A program made the translations under genes and the position numbers. The notes under the pieces were generated by a model. That model saw only the letters and a list, made by a program, of their open reading frames with translations, was not told where the DNA came from and did not search any database. Positions 10,940-21,239 of a stretch of 64,000 nt of DNA are shown one piece after another. Positions within the stretch are counted from its first letter, which is position 1. Every line of letters begins with the position of its first letter. The stretch spans positions 12,917,155 through 12,981,154 of the forward strand of contig NC_053490.1 of the NCBI RefSeq assembly GCF_905171775.1. Reading direction: 5' to 3'. The DNA is from Rana temporaria (lineage: Eukaryota > Chordata > Amphibia > Anura > Ranidae).

Positions 10940-11883
10940 ACGTTGTCTCTATATACAGTGTCATGGATATGTAGTATGTCTGGCAGCTTACCTTCTCTCC
11001 ATGTGTTCATTAGAGGCCAGTCTCTCACCTGGCTGGCTTTATCATCTCTCCTCCCTGCATGGCCCCACCCCAGGCCATCCCAGGAACTCTATATTAACCA
11101 GTGCGCTGCAGGTCTGCTTTGCTGTTCAACATTGTTTGTTAGCATTGTGTGTTTGGGTTCCTGTTTGCCGTGTGCTTACGTTATCTCTGTGTACCGACTT
11201 TGGCTTGTCTCCCACTTCTCCTGTTTGCCTGTGACCCTGACCCTTGGCCTGTCCCTTGGTTAATCCACGTCTGCTTGTTGCCACGACCTCGGCTTACCCT
11301 TCACTATCGCTTGTCCTGTGTGCTGCTTTCCCTCTCTCCCTACGGAGCGTGACCAAGGGGACTCCAGGGGTCGCGACCTGGATCCAGCTGCAGCGAAGGC
11401 CATCCTCACCACTAGAGGCTCAGATGAACACCAAGCTGGGTCCTAGACTCCGCGCCCTGGGGAATCTTGGGCTAAAGCTGCCTGTAGGATCCCTGTTGGT
11501 GCCCCAGCAAACCTCTCCTCCATATCCGCTCTGTGGTCCGTCCGCAGCAGTCGACTATAAGGCTACCCTGTGCTGCACCCCTGACCCCAACGGGGTGCAC
11601 TTGTCACCTGGCCACAGGTGACCTGACATACAGGGATTGATATTGCTCAGATGAGCAAATCACCTGATTGATTTTACACATATATAGACGGAGGACATAC
11701 ATATTCGCCCCCCTGAGTTTGTGCCCATGGGCCTTGTATGTGCTACTCTTTAGTCCAATAAGCATAATATTTTTTTCCACTACCAGCCACTGTCCCCTGC
11801 CCCGAACAGCCTTTCGGCTACAGGTACCCTTCTTCATCTCTTGTCCATACTGGTGCTGTCTGGTCAGAAAGTAGAGCATCATG
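10940..11883 (+). other. Possible LTR-retroelement fragment and unassigned sequence
   Basis: The stretch 10968-11590 is C/T-rich with 'ctctgtgtaccgactttggc' and reads like the U5 or leader region of a frog LTR element, but no LTR boundaries, TATA box or primer-binding site were found. Overlapping ORFs here (up to 125 codons) resemble no known protein. 11640-11883 was not recognised. Confidence 0.3.
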
Positions 11884-11891
11884 TTTTAAGA

Positions 11892-12473
11892 CAGTGGTCT
11901 CCAAACTGGGGCCAGATGCGGCCCTTTGCTTGCTTTTATCCGGCCCTTGGGGCACTATTTAATCCACTGATACCAACAATGGGACATAGTTTCTCCTACT
12001 GACACCAACAAAGGGGCCCAATGACACCAACAAAGGGGCCCAATGACACCAAGGATGGGACACAATTCCTCACAATGACACCAACGATGGGACACAATTC
12101 CTCACAATGACACCAAGGATGGGGGACGATTCCTCACAATGACACCAACAACGGGGCACAGTTTTTCTCAATGACACCAAGCGTGTCACGATCCTACGGG
12201 GTAAAATGACCGCACCAGCCAAGCAGACTCTGGCTGGAAAAAGCGCCCAGAGGCGATTCAGTTCGCATGAGTTGCGCTCTACAAGTCATTCATTCATTCA
12301 TTCATTCAATGGGACCCAATGACGGGGCACAATTACTCACACTGAAGCAATAGGGCATTCATTTTTCCCACTGATGTCGGGACCTTTTCGACTCCTCCGG
12401 ACCACTGTCCGGCCCTTGTAAACTCTGAAGGACAGTAAACTGGCCCTTTGCTTAGAAAGTTTGGGGACCCCTG
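11892..12473. mobile_element. hAT-type MITE
   Basis: Termini are 'cagtggtctccaaactgggg' and 'tttggggacccctg', with a perfect 8-bp target-site duplication TTTTAAGA (11884-11891, 12474-12481). The interior has short tandem units 'caatgacaccaa' plus 'gatgggacacaattcctc'. A LINE tail is nested at about 12184-12312. It belongs to the same family as the element near 47412-47700. Confidence 0.87.
12184..12312 (+). mobile_element. L2-type LINE 3' tail, nested
   Basis: 'agcgcccagaggcgattcag' then 'ttcgcatgagttgcgctcta' and (cattcatt)n match the 3' end of the LINEs at 18031 and 63150. It sits in plus orientation without the coding body, so it is a severely 5'-truncated insertion or a SINE that shares the tail. 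Confidence 0.7.
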
Positions 12474-12579
12474 TTTTAAGACTTGGGAAAACCAATTACT
12501 GGTAGGCCTATTTGCCTTAAGGCAACGGGGAGGCCTGCTTTAGGCAGAAGAAACACAAGCTAGCTATAGTTCCTAACCC

Positions 12580-13042
12580 AGGCATCAGGCTTTGCGTTAC
12601 ATTATCACAAGCTCACAAAGTTGGATGGTTTTTCCGACGGAATTCCGCTCAAGCTTGGCTTGCATACACACGGTCACACAAAATTTCACTGAAATTTCGA
12701 GCGTTAAGAACGCGGTGACGTACAACACTACGATGAGGCGAGAAAAAGAAGTTTATACTTTTTTTGAGCTTTTGAGCATGTGTCGAATTGTTTCCGAGCA
12801 TGTATTCTTTTTTTTTGCACGTCGGAAAAGCATAGAGACGATCAGATTTCCCGATAGGAATTTTTTCCATCGGGAAAATTGAGAACCAGCTCTCAATCTT
12901 TTGCTGGCAGGAATTCCGACCGTAAAAGTCCGATGGAGCCGATGGGGCAAAAAAGCTCCCATCGAACTTTTTCTGTCAGGAATTCCGCTCGTGTTTGTAC
13001 AGGGCATAAACAGTAGCAGGTATTTCCACTGAACAAGTTTAT
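12580..13042. mobile_element. Harbinger-like MITE fragment ('cggaattccg' family)
   Basis: Contains 'tgcatacacacggtcacaca', 'gtgacgtacaacactacga' and 'gagaaccagctctcaat', all shared with the better-defined copy at 40361-40769. Ends are eroded and it abuts a truncated CpG-rich foldback at 13043. The ORFs across it are not gene-like. Confidence 0.6.
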
Positions 13043-13733
13043 TGATACGCCGGCGTAATTTAAAAATTCCTGCGTCGTATCTTGGTTTTGAATGCTCAAA
13101 ACAAGATACGACGGCATCTGGGTTAGATCCGACAGGCGTACGTCTTCGTACGCCGTCGGATCTTAGATGCAATTTTTCAGCGTCCGCTAGGTGGCGTTCC
13201 CGTCGTAATCCGCATCGAGTATGCAAATGAGCTATTTCCGACGATCCACGAACGTACGACCGGCCATCGCATTTTTTTTACGTCGTTTCCGTTCGGCTTT
13301 TTCCGGCATATAGTTAAAGCTTCTATATGGTGGCGTACTCAATGTTAAGTATTGCCGTCGTTCCCACGTATAATTTTGAAAATTTTACGTCGTTTGCGTA
13401 AGTCGTCCGTGAATGGGGCTGGACGCCATTTACGTTCACGACGAAAACAATGACGTCCTTGCGACGTCATTTGGAGCAATGCACCCTGGGAGTTTTTACG
13501 GGTGGCGCATGCGCAGTTCGTTCGGCGCGGGGACACGCTTCATTTAAATGAAACACGCCCCCTACCCTGCCGAATTTGAATTCTGCGCCCTTACGCCGCG
13601 AGAGATACGCTACGCCGCCGTAACTTATGGCGCGGATTCGTTGAGGATTCAAACCAACTAAAAGTAAGTTACAGCGGCGTAGCGTATCTTACATATACAC
13701 TGTGTCCTGCACCGATGTATGTGGATCTGCCCC
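13043..13733 (-). mobile_element. CpG-rich foldback MITE, copy D, one end missing
   Basis: Reverse-oriented relative of copy B: the right end 'gtggatctgcccc' matches B's left end, and 'gcaatgcaccctgggagttt' and ATGACGTCCTTGCGACGTCA (13450-13469) are shared. The left inverted terminus is absent. Confidence 0.78.
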
Positions 13734-13768
13734 ATTATTTATAGAAAAACCTGCTGAACCAAGCTTAA

Positions 13769-14789
13769 AGCGGGAGTTCTCCCATAAATGTTTTTTTTAA
13801 CTTCGATTCCCTTAGATTGATGCTCGTTTTGTCTAGGGGAATCGGCTAGTTGTTTTAAAACCCGAGCAGTACTTACCGTTTTAGAGGGCGATCTTCTCCG
13901 CCACTTCCGGGTATGGGTCTTCGGGAGCGGGCGTTCCTTCTTGATTGACAGTCTTCCGACAGGCTTCCGACGGTCGCATCCATCGCGTCACGAGTAGCCG
14001 AAAGAAGCCGAACGTTGGTACGGCTCTATACTGCGCCTGCGCACCGACGTTCGGCTACTTTCGGAAAATCGTGACGCGATGGATGCGACCGTCGGAAGCC
14101 TGTCGGAAGACTGTCAATCAAGAAGGAACGCCCAGTCCCGCAGCCCATACCCGGAAGTGGCGGAGAAGATCGCTCTCTAAAAAGGTAAGTACAGGTTTGA
14201 GTTTAAAACAACTAGCCAATTCCCCTAGACACAACGAGCATCACTCTAAGGCCGGGTACACACGGACAAACATGTATGGTGAAAGCGGTCCGTCGGACCG
14301 TTTTCACCATACATGTCTGCCAGAGGGCTTCTGTACGATGGTTGTACACACCATCGTACAGAAGTCCGCGCGTAAACAATACGCGGGGCGTGTCCGCGGT
14401 GTCGCCGCGTCGATGACGCGGTGTCGCCGCGACAATGACGCGGCGACGTGCGCGGCCCGCCTTTAAAATGCTTCCACGCATGCGTCGAAGTCATTCGACG
14501 CATGCGAGGGACGGCGGGCGCCTGGACATGTACGGTAGGTCTGTACTGACGACCGTACATGTCCGAGCGGGCTGAATTCCAGCGGGCTGTTTTAAAACAA
14601 GTCCAGGAATATTTGTCTGCTGGGAAAAGGCCCGGCGGGCAAATGTTTGCTGGAATTCGGCCCGCTCGCGCCCACACACGACCAAACATGTCTGCTGAAA
14701 CTGGCCTGCGGGCCAGTTTCAGCAGACATGTTTGCTCGTGAGTATGGGGCCTAAGGGTAAGAACAGCATTTTAGCGGTGAACCTCCACT
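13769..14789. mobile_element. TTAA-flanked foldback element with long hairpin
   Basis: TTAA lies on both sides (13765-13768, 14790-14793). Two arms, about 13905-14025 and 14045-14165, are inverted copies ('cttccgacggtcgcatccat' against 'atggatgcgaccgtcggaag') and would form a hairpin of more than 100 bp. A Harbinger-like MITE is nested at 14250-14751. A second, less complete copy lies at 31490-31832. Confidence 0.78.
14250..14751. mobile_element. PIF/Harbinger-like MITE, nested
   Basis: Ends 'ggccgggtacacacgg' and 'gagtatggggcc' are flanked by TAA on both sides (14247-14249, 14752-14754), the TWA target duplication typical of PIF/Harbinger. Inside are several hairpins, for example 'acatgtatggtgaaagcggt' against its complement. 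Confidence 0.8.
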
Positions 14790-14794
14790 TTAAC

Positions 14795-15372
14795 TGCTTC
14801 TGATTGTTTATGCTGAAAATGCAGCTCAATGGTCTGAATGGGAACAAAGAATGCATTAAACTATACCAACCAAAGGAAATTATAACGAGATGCCTATAAA
14901 ATGAATTACAAACATTTAAACATGTATATCGCATACAATTTTTTTATTTAATAATGCATGTGAAATGAAAGAGAAAGTAACTTTACTATAGCCTGTTTTA
15001 CAGAATTTCACTTTTTTCTTTTTTTCAGGTCGGTTGAGGAACCAAACTTTTGGTCACAATGGTCTTCATCATCCCAACTGAATTTCCCTGGTAATGGTCG
15101 CGTTGGTCTTCATTGTCAATTGTGTCACCCTGGTGACAAGTTGTTATGGGTTTTCTGAGTGCCTGAAAGTCTTTACTGGAGGATTCACTCTGGACACCAG
15201 CCATATCGGTGTTCTGCATTTCTTGATTGTTTTGGATATTCTTCAGCATTGATCCAACCTCTGGGGGCAACAGAAGAGAAGTCGTTTTAGGGTTCTGGAA
15301 GTAAACGACTTTAAGCTCAATACAAGAGAGAAACTTTACCTTACTACAAAATCAGACCTAACTAAATCCCAG
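14795..15372 (+). other. Noncoding 5' flank of ZNF-1, shared with ZNF-2
   Basis: Similar to 50035-51150 ('gctgaaaatgc', 'ctataccaacca', 'aaacatgta'), showing that the duplication includes upstream sequence. A pyrimidine tract ending in CAG at 15011-15028 is a plausible splice acceptor for the zinc-finger exon. In the ORF frame a stop lies at 15250-15252. The empty site for the solo LTR of the ZNF-2 copy lies near 14920-14930. Confidence 0.6.
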
Positions 15373-17109
15373 ATGGAACACATGGAAGGGAAGCAGTATC
15401 TGTCTTCGGAATGCATCTTGGCTTTTGCAATTCAACCAAACCTTGGACCCGAAGGAGTTCACACTAAAGTGAAGAGGTATTTTTGTGCCAAATGTGGCAA
15501 AGCTTTCTCCGTAAAGTCTAAACTTATAACACACGAGAGGGTCCATACAGGAGAGAAGCCGTTTCAGTGTGACAAATGTGGCAAAGCTTTTGCAACAAAG
15601 GCAAATCTTATCACACACGAGAGGGGTCATACAGGGGAGAAGCCATTTCAGTGTCCTGAATGTGGCAAAGCTTTTACATCAAATGCGCAGCTTACCAGTC
15701 ATAAGATTGTCCACACTGGAGCCAAACCATTTCAGTGTTCAGAATGTGACAAAGCTTTTTTAAGGAAGTCAGATCTTCGCAGACATCAGACGCTTCACAC
15801 AAACTCGTTTCAGTGTTCTGAATGTGACACGGCTTTCAAAACAAGGTCACGACTTATCAGACACCAGAGGTTTCACACTGGAGAGAAGCCATATCCATGC
15901 ACAAAATGTGATAAAGCTTTTACACAAATGGCACGTCTCATTACACACCAAATGATTCACACTGGTGAGAACCTCCATCAGTGTCCTGACTGCGGCAAAG
16001 CTTTTGCATGGAAGTCTGCTCTTATTGCGCACCGGAAGGCTCACCATCTAAAAAAGCCTTATTATTGTTCGGAATGTGACAAAGCTTTTACAGCAAAGTC
16101 ACTGTTCATCCTACACCAAAGGGTTCATACTAGAGAAAAGCCGTATAAGTGTTCTGAGTGCAAAAAAGCTTTTTCATGGAAATCAAATCTCACCACACAC
16201 CAAAGACTTCACACTGGAGAGACACCCTTTCGGTGCTCTGAATGTAACAAACTTTTTAGAGAGAAGTCAAACCTTATTATGCACCAGAGGGTCCACACTG
16301 GAGAGAAGCCATATCAGTGTTCTGAATGTAACAAAGCTTTTAGGGTGAAATCTATGCTTCTCAGGCACGAGAGGGTCCACACTGGAGTGAAGCCATTTTG
16401 CTGTTCGAAATGTGGCAAAGCTTTTACATTGAAGGGAAACCTTATCATGCACGAGAGGATTCACACTGGAGAGAAGCCGTACAAGTGTTCTGAATGTGAC
16501 AGAGCTTTTACAGGAAAGTCAGAGCTTATCGTACATGAGAGGACCCACACTGGAGAGAAGCCGTATCGCTGTAGCGAATGTGACAAAGCTTTTAAAATTA
16601 AGTCTGATCTCGTCAATCACAAGAGGGTGCACACTGGAGAGAGGCCATATCAATGTTCTGAATGTGACAAAGCATTTGCAAGGAGGTCAAACCTTGTCAA
16701 ACACCAGATGATTCACAAGAGAGAGAAACCATTTCAGTGTTCTGAATGTGGTAAAGCTTTTATAGTAATGTCAGGTCTTCTCAGGCATGAGAAGGTTCAT
16801 GCCGGAGGAAAACCATATATAGAGAAGCCTTTTCATTGTTCTGAATGTGATAAAGCTTTTGCCCAGAAGACCCATCTTATCAGACATGAGAAGCTTCATA
16901 CGGGAGAGAAGCCATTTCAATGTTCTAAATGTGAAAAAACTTTTATACAGAAGACACATCTTACCAGACACCTGAAGGTTCACACTGGAAATAAATTGTC
17001 TTCTGAATTGGACAAAGCTTCTCCGGCACCAGAGGGTTCACCCTCTTCATCTTCAGCTGCTACCCCTTTGATAACCCCTTCTCCTAGAGATTCCTCTCTG
17101 CAGCAATGA
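15373..17109 (+). CDS. C2H2 zinc-finger protein, 18 fingers (ZNF-1)
   Basis: A single 578-codon open exon. After a short leader, the first finger starts at Cys38. Eighteen C2H2 fingers (C-x2-C-x12-H-x3-H) follow, mostly with TGEKP-like linkers, the architecture of sequence-specific DNA-binding transcription regulators of the large vertebrate C2H2 family. Finger 4 has a shortened linker (HTNSFQ) and finger 16 (about residue 456) an extended one (AGGKPYIEKPFH). The C-terminal 40 residues are Ser/Pro-rich and unstructured. No KRAB, SCAN or BTB domain is encoded in this exon, and none is seen upstream. The ATG at 15373 is the first in the open stretch. The paralogue shows that the ancestral frame extended further 5', so the true N-terminus may come from a spliced upstream exon not identified here. 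Specific target and gene name cannot be assigned. Confidence 0.93.
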   Translation: MEHMEGKQYLSSECILAFAIQPNLGPEGVHTKVKRYFCAKCGKAFSVKSKLITHERVHTGEKPFQCDKCGKAFATKANLITHERGHTGEKPFQCPECGKAFTSNAQLTSHKIVHTGAKPFQCSECDKAFLRKSDLRRHQTLHTNSFQCSECDTAFKTRSRLIRHQRFHTGEKPYPCTKCDKAFTQMARLITHQMIHTGENLHQCPDCGKAFAWKSALIAHRKAHHLKKPYYCSECDKAFTAKSLFILHQRVHTREKPYKCSECKKAFSWKSNLTTHQRLHTGETPFRCSECNKLFREKSNLIMHQRVHTGEKPYQCSECNKAFRVKSMLLRHERVHTGVKPFCCSKCGKAFTLKGNLIMHERIHTGEKPYKCSECDRAFTGKSELIVHERTHTGEKPYRCSECDKAFKIKSDLVNHKRVHTGERPYQCSECDKAFARRSNLVKHQMIHKREKPFQCSECGKAFIVMSGLLRHEKVHAGGKPYIEKPFHCSECDKAFAQKTHLIRHEKLHTGEKPFQCSKCEKTFIQKTHLTRHLKVHTGNKLSSELDKASPAPEGSPSSSSAATPLITPSPRDSSLQQ

Positions 17110-17116
17110 AAATGTT

Positions 17117-17352
17117 AGGGTTTCCCAGCAGTTTAACTCCCCATGTCATCCAACAATTTAGTGGAATAAGGTGCAATGATACCTTGAAAAGCAAACTTGC
17201 TACAATTCATGAGCAAGCAGGAATGTAATAGATGATGCAATTTAGTTTAGTGCTTTTGTCCATCAAGCACACACCTAGAGAGCCATGGAATACTTTACCC
17301 TTTGAGATACTTTTTGAACAAGCACCAATGACTGAACTGTGTTTTCCTTAAT
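17117..17352 (+). pseudogene. Endogenous retroviral integrase remnant downstream of ZNF-1
   Basis: Conceptual translation shows the 3' part of a retroviral integrase core: 'HTPREPWNTLPFEILF' is seen, preceded by an 'NDTLKSKL' segment. Adjacent in-frame stops (near 17226-17231) break it, so it is not functional. The same remnant lies downstream of ZNF-2 at 54255-54480, so the retroviral insertion predates the duplication of the zinc-finger block. No gag, env or LTR is visible here. Confidence 0.7.
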
Positions 17353-18030
17353 GATTTTCCTCTTTTTTTTTGCTGCGTATGATGCTTTAATTGAACATGT
17401 TATTCGTTTGCATCAAGAATTAAATGATCTGGGTTCCTAAGTGTTTTCTTTATTTCCAGATCCCCAGCTAATACATGAATAACTCTTATCTCTCTTGGTA
17501 GTAGTCAAGCGGCATTTTGCCAAGCCTCTGCAGCCAAGCTTAAGCTACCTACTAAAGCTGTCCATACACTGATCAAAATTTGGGACTGAATACATTTTTG
17601 ATCAATGTGTGGGCATCTTCCCTTGAGAGAAGTTGATCTTTGAAGTCTGAAGGGACACATTAGAGTGGTGTATTCTGACAGCAGTGGGTTCTGCTGTCAA
17701 TACACAAAGTCCCAGTGTGGAAGATTCCTTCATTCTCCTTATTGTGTGGTTGAAGGAGTGTGTGTCTTCTTCATTCAGCCAGAAAAAAAATAAAACTAAC
17801 CATGTATGGCAAGCTGAAGATTATCTGGCCATGTCTCCCATTGCAAATAGGTTCCCCACTCCTCTATCACAACAGCACTTCAGGTATGTCTGTGACTGGG
17901 ACCCAGACGAGGAGGGGGCACTGTCTGGTGAAAAAGCTGCTTCCTATGTATCGCTTATCTGGTGAAGGCTGGGACATTGTGTAGGCCTCTCTTGCACCTT
18001 CTGCCCAACATTTACTGAAGATGGGGAGAG
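17353..18030 (+). other. Duplicated 3' flank of the ZNF block
   Basis: Similar to 54481-55135 ('ccaagcctctgcagccaagc', 'gagagaagttgatctttga', 'ggtgaaaaagctgcttcc'). The homology ends about 17960. No supported gene; the 93-codon ORF at 17684 is not conserved as an ORF in the paralogue. Confidence 0.6.
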
Positions 18031-18480
18031 AGAGAGAGAGACTTGTAAAGCACAAACACATGCGAACTGAATCGCCTCTGGGCGCTGTATCCATTTCATG
18101 GGTAAGGAACCCCTTGACCTCAGAAGAGATGGGTTTTAATCTTTCTCCTGAAGGCCAAGTGGTCCGACTCCAGTCGGATGGTGGTTGGTAGTGCATTCCA
18201 CAGGCGAGGTCCCTGGACTGCAAATCTTCGATCTCCTTTGGACTTGTATCTGGCTTTGGGTATCTGGAGGAGGTTTTGATTGGTGGATCGCAGAATGCGA
18301 TTGGGGTTATGGGCTTTTATTTTTTCGCATAGATTTTGGGGGGCGTTGCCTTGAATACACTTATGTATTAGGCAGAGTGCCTTGAAAGTGATTCTGTCTT
18401 TTACTGGCAACCAATGAAGGGATCTCAGTGAAGGTGAGATTGATTCCCATGGTTTTTTCCCAGTCACTAGTCGAGCGGCC
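18031..18480 (-). pseudogene. L2-type LINE, RT C-terminal end and 3' tail
   Basis: The minus strand encodes 'SISPSLRSLHWLPVKDRITF' and '...FRRKIKTHLF', the conserved C-terminal region after the reverse transcriptase in L2/CR1-group non-LTR retrotransposons, closely matching the copy at 63150-64000. A (GA)n and 'gtaaagcacaaacacatgc' tail marks the 3' end at about 18030. Strongly 5'-truncated. Confidence 0.87.
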
Positions 18481-18858
18481 GTATTTTGGAGAGTGTGAAG
18501 GCATGAGCTGGCTGGTGATGTCCATTTGTAGGCAGGTTGCCTACAAGTTGGGCTCTGCTTTAACCTAGTTAAGAGAAGGGTTTAACTTTTCTAGCCTCCT
18601 TTCTCAGGTTTGTTAGGTCCTGCCTTCCTACCCAAATGGGCTATAAAAAGGGGGAAGGTTGGGGCCAGGGAGGTCTGGGATCCTGAAGAGGAAAAATAAA
18701 AAAAAAGGGGCACACCAGCCTTGTGCATTATCCTTTGGATATATTTTATTTAAAAATAAAGTAAAAGACTACTCACAAACGTATGGGAGAAGACTCGCGA
18801 TACAAATAATCTCCAGATAACAGCAATTGGTCTAATGACATCAGACTCCAGATGATAA
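18481..18858. other. Unassigned flank of the hAT insertion
   Basis: Contains 'ggctataaaaaggg' (18639-18652), a TATA-like sequence in a region that reads like a fragment of an LTR, but no boundaries were found. It resumes after the hAT element at 22277-22650 ('gtttcaggggcctctgccgg'). No gene supported. Confidence 0.35.
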
Positions 18859-19150
18859 CAGAGGAGTAGGGATGAGCTCCGCGTTCGATTCGAACGTATG
18901 TTCGAATCGAACATCGGTCGTTCGATCGTTCGTCGAAAATCGAACAAAACGGGTCGTTCGCGCCAAATTCGAATGACACAAAACGTCCCATAATTCACTG
19001 GGGCGTTGAGCGCTGATGATTGGCCAAGCATGCTGTATGTCCCGCATGCTTGGCCAATCACGGCGCTCAAAAAACGAAGAGCCATAATTGGCCAAAGCCA
19101 GGGTGGCTTTGGCCAATTATGGCTCAGGGGGATTAGTACACGCCCCCCAC

Positions 19151-19158
19151 TATAAAAG
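19151..19158 (+). promoter_or_regulatory. TATA box of the hAT transposase
   Basis: TATAAAAG lies 131 nt upstream of the transposase ATG, inside the element, followed by a short leader with (GATA)n at 19258-19279. The position suits a transposon-internal core promoter. Confidence 0.55.
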
Positions 19159-19288
19159 GCAGCCTGCACGGCTGCCTAGTGTAGTGTGTTGGCGGTTCTA
19201 GAGAAGATCAGTCAGTCAGACAGAGAGAGATAGAGACACAGTGTCTTAACCAGATACATAGATAGATAGATAGATAGATACAGTAGTT

Positions 19289-21106
19289 TTGGAGGTTGTT
19301 CCACCACCACGCCTCCAAAACACTACAACTGCTTGTGACACACCTCTCTCCTCCACCCCCTCCTCTTCTTCTTCCTCTGTGGCCTCTTCCTGTGGTGATG
19401 TTGGCTCAGAACCAGCCGTGCTCCCTAGGCGTACGACGGGCTACGCAGGAATGCAGGCCAAGAGATGCCATGCGGTCCTAGAGCTGGTGTGCTTGGGAGG
19501 CAGGAGCCACACTGGGGAAGAGGTTCTTTCAGCTCTGCAGGGGCAGGCTCAGAGGTGGTTGACGCCACGCCAGCTGAAGCCTGGAATGGTGGTCAGCGAT
19601 AATGGCACCAACCTCCTCTCTGCCCTGCGACGTGGAAAACTCACCCATGTGCCCTGTTTTGCGCATGTTCTCAATTTGGTGGTGCAGCGGTTCTTGGGCA
19701 GGTACCCTGGCTTACAGGATGTCCTGAGGCAGGCCAGGAAAGTCTGTGTGCATTTCCGAAGGTCATACAATGCCACTGCTCGGCTGACAGACCTCCAAAG
19801 GGAATACAACCTGCCCAAGAACCGCCTAATCTGTGACATGCCCACCAGATGGAACTCTACGTTGGCCATGCTGCAGCGGCTGCACACGCAGCAGAGGGCC
19901 ATCAATGAGTACCTGTGCCAATATGGCAGCAGAACTGGCTCAGGGGAGCTTGGGTTTTTTTCACCACGCCAGTGGGCCTTGATCAGGGATGCATGCACTG
20001 TCCTGTCACCATTTGAGGAGGCCACGAGGATGGTGAGCAGTGACAGTGCATGCATCAGTGAGACTGTCCCGCTTATTCACATGTTGGAGCACACCCTACG
20101 TGGAATAATGGACAGGGCCCTTGAGGCAGAACAGAGGGAGGAAGAGGAGGACTTCCTTACCTCTCAAGGCCCCCTTTATCCAGACACTGTTCCTGCTTGC
20201 CCACCTGGAACACAGGAAGAGGAGGAAGAGGAGGAGGAGGAGGATTGTATCAGCAGCATGGAGGTGGAGCCTAGCACTCAGCATCAACAGCAGCAGTCTT
20301 CAAGGGATCATTTACAGTCCCAAGGAACACGTGGACTTTTACGTGGCTGGGATGAGGTGGCTGAGGATCCTGTCGTCCTCAGTGACCCAGAGGACTGTGC
20401 CCCGAATGCCTCTGCAAACCTACGCTGCATGGCCTCCCTGATCCTGCAAAGCCTGCGTAAGGATCCTTGTGTACGTGCTATCAAGGAGACGGATCATTAC
20501 TGGCTGGCAACTCTCCTTGATCCACGTTACAAGAGTAAGGTAACGGATCTTATGTTGCCATCGCAGAGGGAGCAGAAGATGAAACTACTGCGGGAGGCCT
20601 TGCAGAAGGGTCTGTGCAATGCGTTCCCAGAACCGGGGGGATTACCAAAACCTGGCCCTGGACAACGTCTTGCTGAGGCTTCGGTGAGTCAGAGAAGGAG
20701 CGGTGGAGAAGGTGGCCGTCTGACCGATGCGTTCAGACAATTTTTTAGTCCGCAGCCCCAAGGTCTGACCGGTTCCAGCAACCATCGCCAGCGTCTGGTT
20801 TACATGGTCCGGGAATACCTAGCGGCAAGATCCGACTTGGACACCTTCCCCACGAAAAATCCTCTGGCTTACTGGGTCTTGAGGATGGATCACTGGCCAG
20901 AGCTTGCACAGTACGCAATTGAGCTACTGGCTTGCCCTGCATCCAGTGTTCTTTCAGAACGCACATTCAGTGCTGCTGGAGGCTTTGTGACCGATCACAG
21001 GGTACGCCTCTCCACCGACTCTGTTGATCGACTGACCTTCATCAAAATGAATCAGGCTTGGATCAACACCGGCTACCAAGCACCTGATGCTGATGTTACT
21101 GAATAA
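19289..21106 (+). CDS. hAT-family transposase, N-terminally incomplete
   Basis: A 605-codon ORF. Family marks: 'VVSDNGTNLLSAL' (Asp104, the region of the second catalytic acidic residue), 'CFAHVLNLVVQ' (123-133), 'DMPTRWNST' (183-191), an acidic Glu-rich tract near residue 315, 'LATLLDPRYKS', and the C-terminal hAT dimerisation domain with 'ASSVLSERTFSAAGG' (about 551-565). Autonomous hAT transposases normally begin with a BED zinc finger and carry the first catalytic Asp in a region before the 'SHTGEEV' segment (73-79). Here that N-terminal part is absent and a Ser/Pro-rich leader takes its place. The protein is therefore probably catalytically dead or a DNA-binding/dimerising derivative, unless an upstream exon supplies the rest. 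The only sequence upstream inside the element is TIR and leader, with no room for a BED domain. Confidence 0.92.
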   Translation: MEVVPPPRLQNTTTACDTPLSSTPSSSSSSVASSCGDVGSEPAVLPRRTTGYAGMQAKRCHAVLELVCLGGRSHTGEEVLSALQGQAQRWLTPRQLKPGMVVSDNGTNLLSALRRGKLTHVPCFAHVLNLVVQRFLGRYPGLQDVLRQARKVCVHFRRSYNATARLTDLQREYNLPKNRLICDMPTRWNSTLAMLQRLHTQQRAINEYLCQYGSRTGSGELGFFSPRQWALIRDACTVLSPFEEATRMVSSDSACISETVPLIHMLEHTLRGIMDRALEAEQREEEEDFLTSQGPLYPDTVPACPPGTQEEEEEEEEEDCISSMEVEPSTQHQQQQSSRDHLQSQGTRGLLRGWDEVAEDPVVLSDPEDCAPNASANLRCMASLILQSLRKDPCVRAIKETDHYWLATLLDPRYKSKVTDLMLPSQREQKMKLLREALQKGLCNAFPEPGGLPKPGPGQRLAEASVSQRRSGGEGGRLTDAFRQFFSPQPQGLTGSSNHRQRLVYMVREYLAARSDLDTFPTKNPLAYWVLRMDHWPELAQYAIELLACPASSVLSERTFSAAGGFVTDHRVRLSTDSVDRLTFIKMNQAWINTGYQAPDADVTE

Positions 21107-21239
21107 GAATTTTGTGTTGAAATATCAGATCCCTTTGAGACTGCTGATGCTGAGTGACTGTCCTGTTGTGCTGCTGATGGAATATCCTTCTCCTCCTCAC
21201 TTTTCATGCTGTTAGCTAGTAAGAAATTTTGTTTTTCTG

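Noticed and set aside
13945..14466. 173-codon ORF in the foldback element
   Set aside because: It spans the hairpin arms, the intervening region and a nested MITE. Basic composition follows from CpG-rich sequence; no family match.
14795..15372. KRAB, FAX or similar effector domain upstream of ZNF-1
   Set aside because: All frames carry stops and no effector-domain motif is visible; any such exon would lie elsewhere.
15847..16047. Minus-strand and shifted ORFs within the zinc-finger exons
   Set aside because: Shadows of the 84-bp periodic finger coding sequence; the C2H2 frame explains the conservation.
18641..18650. CTATAAAAAG as a promoter of a host gene
   Set aside because: No ORF or exon follows before the hAT insertion; the context looks like retroelement debris.
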